Shown: positions 8,848-17,291 of the stretch, piece after piece
How the letters are laid out: each line of letters starts with the position of its first letter
Position numbering within the stretch: the first letter of the stretch is position 1
Assembly: GCA_024102915.1 (NCBI GenBank)
Contig: JAGFJG010000018.1
Span: 1-36,741 of the forward strand
DNA from: Caldilineales bacterium
Lineage (GTDB): Bacteria > Chloroflexota > Anaerolineae > J102
Direction: 5' to 3'
Length of the DNA stretch: 36,741 nt
Notes under the pieces: generated by a model
Databases searched by the model: none
The model's input: the letters and a program-made list of their open reading frames with translations, nothing else
Told to the model about the DNA's origin: nothing
Made by a program: the position numbers and the translations under genes

Positions 8848-10386
8848 TCAGGCGACGACAAGTTGAGCGCCGCCCGAAACAGCGGCGTCGGCGCCGGTAG
8901 CCAGGCCCATGATGAGTTCGTGATCGGCTTCGTCGTGTTCCAATGTGGCGCGCACGCGCCCGCGATACATGGTGATCACCCGGTCGCTCATCGCCAGCAC
9001 TTCGGGGAGCTCCGACGAAACCAGAATGACGCCGCAGCCCTGGCCCGTCAATTGATTCAGGATTTGATGAACCTCGGCCTTTGCTCCGACATCGATGCCA
9101 CGGGTGGGATCGTCCAACAGCACAACGGTCGGGGAGAGTGAGAGGGTGCGGGCGATGACGACCTTTTGCTGGTTACCGCCCGACAGGCTTGAAATCAAAG
9201 CGTTGACCGATGAGGTGCGGATGCCAAATTCCCTGACTTTCTGGCGCATGGCTTTGTCCAACCCGCCCAGACTGATCCAGCCGAATCGCCCGGCAAGCTG
9301 GCGCAGGAGCAGTAAACCGCCATTGTCCCGAACTGACATCGGTTGAAAAAGGCCCTCGATCTGACGATCGGCGGGCACATAGGCGATACCCAATTTGATG
9401 GCATCCAGCGAGGAACGGATTTTGACGGGCTGACCGTTTAGCCAGATGTCGCCCGTGCTATTCGGATAAACGCCGAACAACGCCCGCAATACATCGCTGG
9501 TCCCCGACCCTTGAAGGCCGACCAACCCAAGCACCTCACCGCCGTACAGGTCAAACGACACGCCTTCGGCCAGTTTGGGCACGGTCAGGTTCCGCACGGA
9601 GAGCAACGGTTCGGGTGACGGCTGATGATAATCCTTGGGGAATAGGTTTGAAACCTCACGCCCGACCATCATGTTCACAATTTGTTCCGGGGTCGCCCCT
9701 TTCTTGCTGACGGTGTTGATGTATCGCCCATCCCGCAAGGCGCTGATGGAATCGGCGATCTCGAAGACTTCTTCCAGACGGTGCGAAACATACAGGATAG
9801 TCAGCCCCTCTGACCTGAGTTGACGAAGAATCTCGAATAAGTGCTCGGTTTCGTCCTTATTCAGCGCAGACGTTGGCTCGTCCATAATCAAGAGATTCGA
9901 GTCAAGCGATAGCGCCTGGGCGATTACAACGATTTGCTGCTGAGCGATCGTCAGTTTGCCCGCGACGGCTGTCGGTTTGATCTTCACCTGCAAACGGTCA
10001 AACAGCGCTTGCGTCAGCCTGTTGACTTCCTTCCAATCAATGAGTTTGTTCTTTTGCGGGAGCGGTCGTCCCAGAAATATGTTTTCCGCCGCGGTCAGGT
10101 GCGGGGCGATGGGAATCTCTTGATGCACGATACTGATACCGGCGTCACGCGATTCCTGTACAGAGTTAAATTCGACTTCCTCGCCGCGAAAAAACATACG
10201 TCCGGCATCGGGGCCATATACGCCGCCGCATATGCGAATCAATGTGGATTTGCCCGCGCCATTCTCGCCCACAAGGGCGTGAATCTCGCCTGGCGGCACC
10301 GAAAAGCTGACCTGATCCAACGCCTGCACACCGCCAAAGCGTTTGCTGATGCCCTCGAAAGTGATGATGGGAGTAACCGCATCCAT
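8848..10386 (-). CDS. Ribose-type (CUT2) sugar ABC transporter ATPase, two domains
   Basis: A 512-residue RbsA-type ATPase. NBD1 has Walker A GENGAGKS (residues 40-47) and Walker B LLIMDEPTSAL. NBD2 has a degenerate Walker A (GLQGSGTSDV), an intact LSGGNQQKVVIA signature and Walker B VVLLDDPTRGID, in which the usual catalytic Glu is Asp. This fits an asymmetric transporter in which the NBD1 Walker motifs plus the NBD2 signature form the working site. It works with the permease at 11620 and the lipoprotein at 10524. The 137-base gap to the binding-protein gene contains a hairpin. Confidence 0.93.
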   Translation of the reverse strand: MDAVTPIITFEGISKRFGGVQALDQVSFSVPPGEIHALVGENGAGKSTLIRICGGVYGPDAGRMFFRGEEVEFNSVQESRDAGISIVHQEIPIAPHLTAAENIFLGRPLPQKNKLIDWKEVNRLTQALFDRLQVKIKPTAVAGKLTIAQQQIVVIAQALSLDSNLLIMDEPTSALNKDETEHLFEILRQLRSEGLTILYVSHRLEEVFEIADSISALRDGRYINTVSKKGATPEQIVNMMVGREVSNLFPKDYHQPSPEPLLSVRNLTVPKLAEGVSFDLYGGEVLGLVGLQGSGTSDVLRALFGVYPNSTGDIWLNGQPVKIRSSLDAIKLGIAYVPADRQIEGLFQPMSVRDNGGLLLLRQLAGRFGWISLGGLDKAMRQKVREFGIRTSSVNALISSLSGGNQQKVVIARTLSLSPTVVLLDDPTRGIDVGAKAEVHQILNQLTGQGCGVILVSSELPEVLAMSDRVITMYRGRVRATLEHDEADHELIMGLATGADAAVSGGAQLVVA

Positions 10387-10448
10387 ATACGTAAAAGTCC
10401 TGCTAAAGATTTGGTGTCTGGTTTTGAGTGTTACTCAGATTTAGATTT

Positions 10449-10483
10449 TGGGAGTGGCCGAACGGTGAATCCGGCCACCCCCA
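10449..10483 (-). promoter_or_regulatory. Hairpin downstream of binding-protein gene
   Basis: TGGGAGTGGCCG (10449-10460) pairs with CGGCCACCCCCA (10472-10483) over 12 positions with one mismatch; the loop is 11 nt. On the minus-strand transcript it lies about 40 bases after the binding-protein stop and is not followed by a U-run. It probably protects the binding-protein message from 3' decay or lowers expression of the ATPase downstream. Confidence 0.6.
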
Positions 10484-10523
10484 AGAGACGCTGCTTCACA
10501 ATGTGGGCAGCGAGCGACCTGGA

Positions 10524-11534
10524 TTAACGGTAGTTGGGGTCGTATTCGCCATAATTGGCGGGCGTGACCACATCAGTACCGGTGTCGATGCTGCTGGGGC
10601 GTACACCAAAAGCTTCGAGTTGGTGGAGCATCATCACAGGCATGTAACCCTGCCAGTATGGGTTCTGGCCCAGGGCGAAGTCAGTGTACCCTTCAGCCAG
10701 ACCTTCCTGATTGCCAGGGCCAATATCGGAACCGCCTGTGTGCAATTTGCCTTGCAGGTCGTTGTTCTTGATGAACTGCGAGATCACATGGCTGTAATAA
10801 TCGACGCCGTAGATGCCGATGACATCGGGATTGGCCTGGTAGAAGGCTTCGATAGCCTGGTAGACCTGATTCTCGTCAGTGCCGGTGTTGATGATCTCGA
10901 CCACATCGTATTTGTCGCCGCCTTCGGCCTCAAGCGTTTCCAGGAAGGAGCGGTTGCGTTCTTCCAGGGCATAATGGCCGGGACAGCAGTCGGTGATGGC
11001 GATCTTGCCGCCGTCGGGCAGGTCCTTGATCACCTGTCGCGCCCAGACTTTGCCGTAGTTGGTGAAGTCCTGGCCAACGAAGGGAATGGGCATTTCTGCA
11101 TCGGCAGCCGGGTCGTTAGTGTTGAATGCGGCGACCAGGATGCCTGCGTCGATGGCCTGCTTGGTCACATCGTTATAGGCGCTGGGGTCAGGGCGTGTGA
11201 TCATGATTGCGTCAGGTTTCTTGGCAATGGCGGCCTCGATAATGGCAACCTGCGCTTTCGGATCGTAAGCCTGCGGTCCCAGGAACTCACATTCGGCATT
11301 GATCTGCTTGCAGGCATCTTCCATGCCCCGGCGCACAGGAGCGAATACGCCAGCGCCCAGGTCATGGGTTACGAACGTAATCTGCATCTTGTGATCCATG
11401 CCATAGGTGTTGGGATCCTCTGCCGCAGGCGCTGCCGGTGCGGCCTGCTGAGTAACGGGCGCAACCGCCTGGCATGCGCCCAGGACGATCACCAATGCCA
11501 GGATGCTAAACAGCACCAAAGTCAGTTTCTTCAT
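10524..11534 (-). CDS. Sugar-binding lipoprotein, ribose type
   Basis: A 336-residue substrate-binding protein with a lipoprotein signal peptide: MKKLTLVLFS, a hydrophobic core, and the lipobox LGAC with Cys21 as the acylated residue. A short Ala/Pro/Gln-rich linker follows, then a Peripla_BP_4-like domain (ITFVTHDLGAGVFAPVRRGM, PDAIMITRPDP, GIYGVDYYSHVI, GGSDIGPGNQEGL). It captures a sugar outside the cell for the permease at 11620 and ATPase at 8848. The start has a good GAGGAG ribosome-binding site. The linker after the Cys suggests anchoring at the outer face of a single membrane. Confidence 0.92.
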   Translation of the reverse strand: MKKLTLVLFSILALVIVLGACQAVAPVTQQAAPAAPAAEDPNTYGMDHKMQITFVTHDLGAGVFAPVRRGMEDACKQINAECEFLGPQAYDPKAQVAIIEAAIAKKPDAIMITRPDPSAYNDVTKQAIDAGILVAAFNTNDPAADAEMPIPFVGQDFTNYGKVWARQVIKDLPDGGKIAITDCCPGHYALEERNRSFLETLEAEGGDKYDVVEIINTGTDENQVYQAIEAFYQANPDVIGIYGVDYYSHVISQFIKNNDLQGKLHTGGSDIGPGNQEGLAEGYTDFALGQNPYWQGYMPVMMLHQLEAFGVRPSSIDTGTDVVTPANYGEYDPNYR

Positions 11535-11619
11535 GGGTCGGTCTCCTCGATATTTGCGTAAGCGAGAGTGATGGATAAGACAATGGTATTGACGATTTGC
11601 GACGATGATAAGGCGGGAC

Positions 11620-12633
11620 TCACCTCCTGGTTGTACGTAAATGTGTGTGGATCAGCACAGCGACGATGATAATCGCCCCCAGAAAAGCTTCCTGTAAACG
11701 ACCTTCGCCGCCAATCTGTACCAGGCCATTGCGGACGACGGTCAATAGTGCAGCGCCGAGCAAAGTGCCGAGAATGGTGCCCTCGCCGCCGAACAGCGCC
11801 GTGCCGCCAATCACAACAGCGGCGATGACGGTCAACTCCATGCCTGCACCTGCGGTCGGGGCCACCGACCCCAGATGGGCGAAGCTGAGCGTTCCGGCCA
11901 GGAGCGCTAACAGGGCGACCATGATAAAGCTGATCACTTTGACACGATTGACGGCAATGCCTGACAGGCGCGCCGCCGAATTATTGCTGCCGGTCGCGCG
12001 CACGTGATAACCGAAGGAAGTCCGTGTCATGACGAGCCAGCCGATGATGACGATTCCAAGCATCCACAATACCTGCACCGAGATGGGGCCGATCTTGCCG
12101 CCAAAGACTTCGTAGAAGAGTTCATTCCCCTTGATGCCGGAAATCGGCCACGGCGACATGAGCAACGTCAGTCCCCGCAAGATGTACAACATGCCCAGGG
12201 TTGTGATGAAGGCCGGGATTCGGCCCTTAGTCGTGATCAGCCCGTTGATCAAGCCAATAATGATCGCCAGCACAATGGCGACTGCCAGGCCAATCCACAG
12301 GCTAACGCCGAGTGCGGCAGCGACGAGCGCCATCGTGAACGAGGTGATGCCGTAAATCGAGCCGACTGATAGGTCCAACTCCTGCGCCGTGATGAGAAAG
12401 GTCATCGCCACGGCCATGATTGTGATCTCGGACATCTGGCGCAACATGTTGAAGATGTTGGTCGGCGTCAGGAAAGTTGGTCGGACCAATGCGATGAGAA
12501 CGGAAATAATGATCAAGAAAGCCAAGATGCCGAATTCTCGCGCCAGTATAATATTGCGCAGGGTTTCTTTCAGCCGTGCAGAAAACGGCGGGGGGTTGAC
12601 AACGGTATCAGCGGTGGTCTCAGCGGTTGTCAT
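11620..12633 (-). CDS. Ribose-type sugar ABC transporter permease
   Basis: A 337-residue RbsC-family (BPD_transp_2) membrane protein. Landmarks are the early MTFLITAQELDLSVGS segment, PAFITTLGMLYILRGLTLL, the cytoplasmic FGYHVRATGSNNSAARLSGI coupling region and VVIGGTALFGGEGTILGT near the C-terminus. It is the first of the three genes of the second ribose-type importer, ahead of the binding protein and ATPase. The order permease, binding protein, ATPase differs from the first importer, where the binding protein comes first. Confidence 0.93.
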   Translation of the reverse strand: MTTAETTADTVVNPPPFSARLKETLRNIILAREFGILAFLIIISVLIALVRPTFLTPTNIFNMLRQMSEITIMAVAMTFLITAQELDLSVGSIYGITSFTMALVAAALGVSLWIGLAVAIVLAIIIGLINGLITTKGRIPAFITTLGMLYILRGLTLLMSPWPISGIKGNELFYEVFGGKIGPISVQVLWMLGIVIIGWLVMTRTSFGYHVRATGSNNSAARLSGIAVNRVKVISFIMVALLALLAGTLSFAHLGSVAPTAGAGMELTVIAAVVIGGTALFGGEGTILGTLLGAALLTVVRNGLVQIGGEGRLQEAFLGAIIIVAVLIHTHLRTTRR

Positions 12634-12684
12634 GTGATAACTCCAGAAGAAATGTTCGACAGAGTCGATGTTATGCGAAACTAA

Positions 12685-13830
12685 TCAGGCGGATAAAGCC
12701 GTCAGTGGCGAAGTCGGATCGCTGGAATAGAAACGTACCTGGCTGGCGGAATCAAACAGGTGCAGTTTCCCGCCATTGAAAGTGAGGAAGACCGGTTGAT
12801 TCTCACTCACATGTTCCGTAGGCGGAATCGTCGCTTTGATGATGTCGTCTCCCAGTTCAAGATCGAGGATCGTCTCTTCGCCCAACGGCTCGACCACCGA
12901 CACAATGGCCGGAAACGCTGTCTCATTCGGCTTTTCGAGGTGAACCCCGATATCCTCCGGGCGAACGCCGAGCAGTGCCTTGGCAACATCTCCCTTGTGT
13001 ATATCGATCGCCTTAACCAGGGACGACTCACCTTCAGAAGATGTGAAGGAAAAACCAGGGTGAACCAATTGCACGTTGCCGTTGCTTCGGACTATGTCGC
13101 AGTCGAGGAAATTCATGGGCGGGCTGCCGACAACGGTGGCCACAAACGAATTGTTGGGATAGCGATAGATGATATCGGGCACATCGACCTGCTGTAAAAC
13201 GCCCTGGTTCAGCACGCCAATTCGGTCGGCCATGGAGAGCGCCTCGATCTGATCATGCGTGACATAGACCAGCGTCTGCCCCATCTCAAGCTGCAATCGC
13301 TTGAGTTCGACCCGCATTTCCAGACGCAATTTGGCATCCAGATTCGCCAGCGGCTCATCCATGAGATACGCCTTGGGACGGCGGACAATTGCTCGGCCAA
13401 TGGCGACACGTTGCCGCTCGCCGCCGCTGAGTTTGCCCGGCTTACGATCTAATAGCCGGGTGATGTGCAAAACATCCGCCGCCGCTCGCACCGCCGCATC
13501 GATTTCGTCCTTGGGCACCTTGTGTTCACGCAAAGGAAATGCGATATTTTCGTAGACTGTTTTGTTGGGATAGAGTGCCAGGTTTTGGAAGATCATCGAG
13601 ATATCGCGCTCGCCGGGATAGATATCGTTGGCGAGTTGATTGTCGATGAATACCTCGCCTGCATCGGGGCGCGCCAGCCCCACAATCAGGCGCAGCGTCG
13701 TTGTCTTGCCTGCGCCGGGCGGGCCGAGAATGACGAAGAACTCCCCGTCATGGATAGTCAAATTGAGATCGTTGACAGCAACAACCTCGCCGAACTTTTT
13801 GGTTACTCCTTCAAGTCGCAGTTCTGCCAC
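12685..13830 (-). CDS. CUT1-type ABC transporter ATPase (MalK/UgpC-like), canonical partner
   Basis: A 381-residue MalK-type ATPase starting at GTG 13830 with a GGAGG site just upstream. Walker A is GPPGAGKT, the Q-loop MIFQNLALYPNKTVYEN, the signature LSGGERQRVAIGRA, Walker B AYLMDEPLANLDA, and the switch VTHDQIEALSMADR. A C-terminal TOBE/OB region follows (SPPMNFLDCD, GVRPEDIGVHLE). It follows a second, divergent MalK-like gene at 13850, so the two probably form a heterodimer as in the GlpS/GlpT pair of the rhizobial GlpSTPQV glycerol transporter (recalled family knowledge). Confidence 0.92.
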   Translation of the reverse strand: MAELRLEGVTKKFGEVVAVNDLNLTIHDGEFFVILGPPGAGKTTTLRLIVGLARPDAGEVFIDNQLANDIYPGERDISMIFQNLALYPNKTVYENIAFPLREHKVPKDEIDAAVRAAADVLHITRLLDRKPGKLSGGERQRVAIGRAIVRRPKAYLMDEPLANLDAKLRLEMRVELKRLQLEMGQTLVYVTHDQIEALSMADRIGVLNQGVLQQVDVPDIIYRYPNNSFVATVVGSPPMNFLDCDIVRSNGNVQLVHPGFSFTSSEGESSLVKAIDIHKGDVAKALLGVRPEDIGVHLEKPNETAFPAIVSVVEPLGEETILDLELGDDIIKATIPPTEHVSENQPVFLTFNGGKLHLFDSASQVRFYSSDPTSPLTALSA

Positions 13831-13849
13831 AATGCCTCCGCTTTGCTAA

Positions 13850-14950
13850 TTATCGAATGACCTGACCTGTTTCACTGTCAAAAACATGAACATAGTCAGA
13901 GCTAAAATCAATCCACTGGTTTTCACCGATTGCTGGCCGATGATCGGCCGGCGACACGATTTGCAGATCATCGCCTCCGACGCGCACATGGACGATGGTC
14001 TTGGAGCCAAGCGGCTCCACAAAGAAAGTATTCCCCTGCCACCCGCTCGATCCGTTTTGTTGACTGCGCGCCACCAGATGCTGGGGCCTGATCCCGACCT
14101 TCAGGTTCTCTGCGCCCGACCGCTGGCTGATGAGACCCCGACGGCGGTCGTCAAGGATGATGAGCGAGGCTCCATTCTTCTGGATGAGATAGCCGGTATC
14201 TCCTTCCTGCTTGAATTCACAATCGAGGAAGTTCATGGCCGGGCTGCCGATGAAATTAGCGACGAACGTATTGTTCGGGTAATTATAAATCTCGTCTGGC
14301 GTGCCAAATTGTTGCAGCACGCCAAAGTCCATGACTGCGATCTTGTCGGCCATGCTCATGGCCTCAACCTGATCGTGCGTGACATAGATCATGGTTTGTT
14401 TGGTCTCACGCTGGATGCGTTTGAGCTCGCCCCGCATGTAGAATCGGAATGATGCGTCCAGGTTGGAGAACGGCTCGTCCAAAAGGAAAATCCTGGGCTC
14501 CATCACCATGCTGCGGCCAATCGCCACCTTTTGCATGTCGTTGATGCTGAGTCGCCCGGCATTTTGCTTGAGCATATTCCCCAGTTGCAGCAAGGTCGCT
14601 ACATCTTTCACACGGCGATGAATTTCCTCTGGCGGGGTCTTGTGCACCTTCAGGCCAAACCCGATATTGTCGGCCACGCTCATGTGCGTGAAGATGGCGT
14701 AGTTTTGAAAGACGAAGCCGACGCCACGCTCGCCGGGCGGCACATCGTTGACCAGCTTGTCGCCAAAGTAAATGTCGCCTGTGGTCTGTTGTTCCAGGCC
14801 GGAGATCATATTCATCGTGGTTGATTTGCCGCAGCCGGATGGCCCCAACAATGCGGCGAATTCGCCGTTGCCAAATTCGAGATTCAATTCCTCGACCGCA
14901 ACGACCTCTTTGAATTCTTTTCGTAGATTGACTAACTTAATACTTGACAT
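13850..14950 (-). CDS. CUT1-type ABC transporter ATPase with degenerate signature motif
   Basis: A 366-residue MalK-like ATPase. ATG 14950 is preferred over TTG 14962 because GGAG lies about 7 bases before it. Walker A (GPSGCGKS), Walker B (IFLLDEPFSNLDA) and the switch THDQVEAMSMADK are intact. The ABC signature, normally LSGGQ, reads LSINDMQKVAIGR, losing both conserved glycines. Its partner at 12685 keeps LSGGE, so a heterodimer would have one normal and one impaired ATP site. The C-terminus has the TOBE-like SPAMNFLDCE and GIRPQHLVAR segments. It sits 19 bases upstream of the partner gene in the same transcript. Confidence 0.9.
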   Translation of the reverse strand: MSSIKLVNLRKEFKEVVAVEELNLEFGNGEFAALLGPSGCGKSTTMNMISGLEQQTTGDIYFGDKLVNDVPPGERGVGFVFQNYAIFTHMSVADNIGFGLKVHKTPPEEIHRRVKDVATLLQLGNMLKQNAGRLSINDMQKVAIGRSMVMEPRIFLLDEPFSNLDASFRFYMRGELKRIQRETKQTMIYVTHDQVEAMSMADKIAVMDFGVLQQFGTPDEIYNYPNNTFVANFIGSPAMNFLDCEFKQEGDTGYLIQKNGASLIILDDRRRGLISQRSGAENLKVGIRPQHLVARSQQNGSSGWQGNTFFVEPLGSKTIVHVRVGGDDLQIVSPADHRPAIGENQWIDFSSDYVHVFDSETGQVIR

Positions 14951-15006
14951 GGATTGCTCCAATAGTGGAGTTATGTTCAGAAAGCGGGATCAATAACCAA
15001 TTGTTC

Positions 15007-15062
15007 GTACTGCGTGTTTCGTATTGCGTGATGCGTAGAACGCGTCAAACGAGACACGCACC
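15007..15062. repeat. Heptad-periodic intergenic element A
   Basis: Consecutive 7-mers in strict register from 15007: GTACTGC, GTGTTTC, GTATTGC, GTGATGC, GTAGAAC. An inverted half follows, in which ACGAGACACGC (15049-15059) complements GCGTGTTTCGT (15012-15022) at 10 of 11 positions. It lies in the gap between the inner-membrane permease and ATPase genes. Confidence 0.6.
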
Positions 15063-15066
15063 ATCC

Positions 15067-16125
15067 TTATTTCTTGACTGCGCCGAACGTGAGGCCGCGC
15101 ACCAGATATCGCTGAATCATGATGCCGAAGAGGAGCACGGGGATCAGGGCAATCACGCCCAGCGCGGCTTTCGGCCCATATTGCGTACCGGTCTCGGCTG
15201 AGACAAGTCGATTGAGAAAAACTGGAATTGTCACCCAATTGCGATTGCTCAAGAACAGCGCCACGAGGAAGTCGCTCCAATTAAGGATGAACACGAACAG
15301 CGCCGTCGCCGCGATGCCCCCTTTTGCCAGGGGCAGCACAACCTTGAAGAAAGCGCCCCAATAGCTGGCGCCATCGACAATGGCAGCCTCATCCAATTCC
15401 TTCGGCACTTCGTCAAAAAAGCTCTTCATCAGCCAGACCACGAAGGCGAAGGTGACCACGCCGTAAATAATCACCATGCCATACCAGGTATCCACCATGC
15501 GCAGCGCCGCCCACATGATCATGACAGGAATGATGATGGCGATGGGCGGGAACATGCGGAGCTGCAGAATCGAAAATGCCAAATTACCGACCGCGCCGCT
15601 ATAAAACCTGCCCATCACCCTGGCTATCAGGTCATCGAGGAAGATGCCGATGATGACAATGCTGGCAATGCCATACCAGGTATTAATGATGTCAAGACGT
15701 GACCACAGAAGCATCAGCGGCATGAGCACAATCACCAGAATCGCCAGTCGGCCCAAAGCGATGTACCAGGGGAAATCGGCCCTACTGTCGTCAAATCGAG
15801 AGAGACCGTATGCTGCGAATACGCCGATGATCATGGCGAATAATGTCCCGCCTACCGAGACGATAACGCTAGCGCGAATGGCAGGCCAGGCGGAGGTGGA
15901 GGTTGCACGGAAGAATTGGCCCCGATAGGTCGATAGCAATGTGTTGAAGTTCTCCAGGGTCGGATTATGCGGCCACCAATAGATCACCCCGCCTGCGCTG
16001 GTCCACTCGGCCTGCGGCTTGAACGCCATAGACACCATCCAATAGGTGGGGAAGATGGCAAGCAGCGCCACGATAAAAACCAGGACGTAACGGAGGATCG
16101 ATCTCCCATAGTTTTTAGAATTCAT
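15067..16125 (-). CDS. CUT1-type sugar/polyol ABC permease (UgpE/MalG-like) with internal duplication
   Basis: A 352-residue inner-membrane permease of the MalG/UgpE branch. The EAA loop is clear: DEAAIVDGASYWGAFF (245-260). It is about 60-70 residues longer than usual MalG-like proteins. The extra length is explained by an internal repeat: residues about 134-160 (MPLMLLWSRLDIINTWYG...) resemble residues 198-224 (IIPVMIMWAALRMVDTWYG...) at an offset of 64 residues. A 16-bp identity at DNA level, at 15476-15491 and 15668-15683, has the same 192-bp offset. Together with the permease at 16166 it forms the channel of the five-gene importer. Confidence 0.92.
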   Translation of the reverse strand: MNSKNYGRSILRYVLVFIVALLAIFPTYWMVSMAFKPQAEWTSAGGVIYWWPHNPTLENFNTLLSTYRGQFFRATSTSAWPAIRASVIVSVGGTLFAMIIGVFAAYGLSRFDDSRADFPWYIALGRLAILVIVLMPLMLLWSRLDIINTWYGIASIVIIGIFLDDLIARVMGRFYSGAVGNLAFSILQLRMFPPIAIIIPVMIMWAALRMVDTWYGMVIIYGVVTFAFVVWLMKSFFDEVPKELDEAAIVDGASYWGAFFKVVLPLAKGGIAATALFVFILNWSDFLVALFLSNRNWVTIPVFLNRLVSAETGTQYGPKAALGVIALIPVLLFGIMIQRYLVRGLTFGAVKK

Positions 16126-16165
16126 GTCAGTTTCTCGTGATCAGTACAATGAATCAATGAAATAG

Positions 16166-17143
16166 TTAAAAGTCGTCGTCAGCCTGTCCCGCCTGCAGCG
16201 GCCTGAGCGCATAGGTGGCAACGATGGTCATAATCACCAAAATGACAATCGCTGCGGCAGCCGCATAGGACCACCGAATATTGATGAAGGCGATTTTGTA
16301 CATGTAAACCGAGATGGTCTCCGTTGCTCTGGCCGGACCTCCCGCCGTCATCAACATGATCGAATCGAATATCTTGATCGCTTCCATGAAACGCAAAACC
16401 AGGGCGATCACGACGACCGGCCGCATGATCGGCCACATCAGGTAACGGAATTTCTGCCAGAACGTAGCTCCCAGAATAGTCGCCGCCTTCAACTGGTCTT
16501 CCGGCACAGCCAGCAGGCCGGATAGTAGAATCAGGAACATGAGCGGCGTCCACTGCCAGATATCCGCAATGATGACAGATAACACCGACAAATACTGGTG
16601 CGATAGCCAGGGGATAGCTACTTCCAGCCCGGTGATGTTGGACAGGATCGCATTGATGGGGCCCTGAATTTGGAAAAGCATGAAGAACATATAACCTGCC
16701 ACCGCCGGCACCACCATCATCGGCGTCAGGATAATCGTATGAAAAATACCTTTGCCTCGAAATTCTTCGAGAAACAGGAATGCAATCGCCAATCCAAAGA
16801 TAAATTCCAGCGGAACGGCGATGCCAACGATCACAATGGTTCGCAGGATCGACATCCAGAAGGCTGAATCCTGGAATAATTCCGCATAATTCTCGCCCCA
16901 CGTCCAGAATCGGTAGGACTCCCACCAGACTCCGCCCCTCGTGGGCGCCCAGGACGTCAGGCTGATATAAACTTCCATCAAAAGCGGAAATATGACGACT
17001 GCGATGAGAAGCAATTGGGCGGGGAGAATCAGCATGCGCGTGAAATTGGTCGTATTGCGCATACCGACGAATCTTTCCCAAAACTTCTCTTTGGTCTGAA
17101 CAGTTGTTTCGGCTTTTGACGCTGCTGTAAGACTCTGTGACAT
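16166..17143 (-). CDS. CUT1-type sugar/polyol ABC permease (UgpA/MalF-like)
   Basis: A 325-residue membrane protein of the MalF/UgpA branch with a first hydrophobic segment at about residues 38-60 (LILPAQLLLIAVVIFPLLM). The typical WSYAAAAAIVILVIMTIVATY last helix lies near the C-terminus. The EAA loop reads AATILGATFWQKFRYLMWP. It would pair with the UgpE-like permease 40 bases downstream. Upstream, beyond a hairpin at 17171-17202, lies the long binding protein. Confidence 0.93.
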   Translation of the reverse strand: MSQSLTAASKAETTVQTKEKFWERFVGMRNTTNFTRMLILPAQLLLIAVVIFPLLMEVYISLTSWAPTRGGVWWESYRFWTWGENYAELFQDSAFWMSILRTIVIVGIAVPLEFIFGLAIAFLFLEEFRGKGIFHTIILTPMMVVPAVAGYMFFMLFQIQGPINAILSNITGLEVAIPWLSHQYLSVLSVIIADIWQWTPLMFLILLSGLLAVPEDQLKAATILGATFWQKFRYLMWPIMRPVVVIALVLRFMEAIKIFDSIMLMTAGGPARATETISVYMYKIAFINIRWSYAAAAAIVILVIMTIVATYALRPLQAGQADDDF

Positions 17144-17170
17144 CAGATGCCCCGATTATTTTCGAGTGAG

Positions 17171-17202
17171 GGAGCGGGGATTGTGTTGCAAATCCCCGCT
17201 CC
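17171..17202 (-). promoter_or_regulatory. Perfect hairpin downstream of binding-protein gene
   Basis: GGAGCGGGGATT (17171-17182) and AATCCCCGCTCC (17191-17202) form a perfect 12-bp stem with an 8-nt loop. It lies between the binding-protein stop (17292) and the first permease start (17143) on the minus-strand transcript. The bases that follow it on that transcript are not a clear U-run, so mRNA stabilisation or partial attenuation fits better than full termination. Confidence 0.65.
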
Positions 17203-17291
17203 TGTCGGAGTGACTGTTAAAGGCGAGTGCTCTTGCGTTGCTTACGGAAACTAAGCCCGCTCGCAATCATCAATGCACTCCACGCAGCAGA

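Noticed and set aside
10428..11561. Plus-strand open frame of 377 codons over the sugar-binding lipoprotein
   Set aside because: It is antisense to a gene with a clear signal peptide and binding-protein fold, with no recognisable domain of its own.
16179..17081. Second minus-strand frame of 300 codons inside the UgpA-like permease gene
   Set aside because: It is an out-of-frame shadow rich in His, Arg and Asp; the permease frame has membrane helices and the EAA loop.
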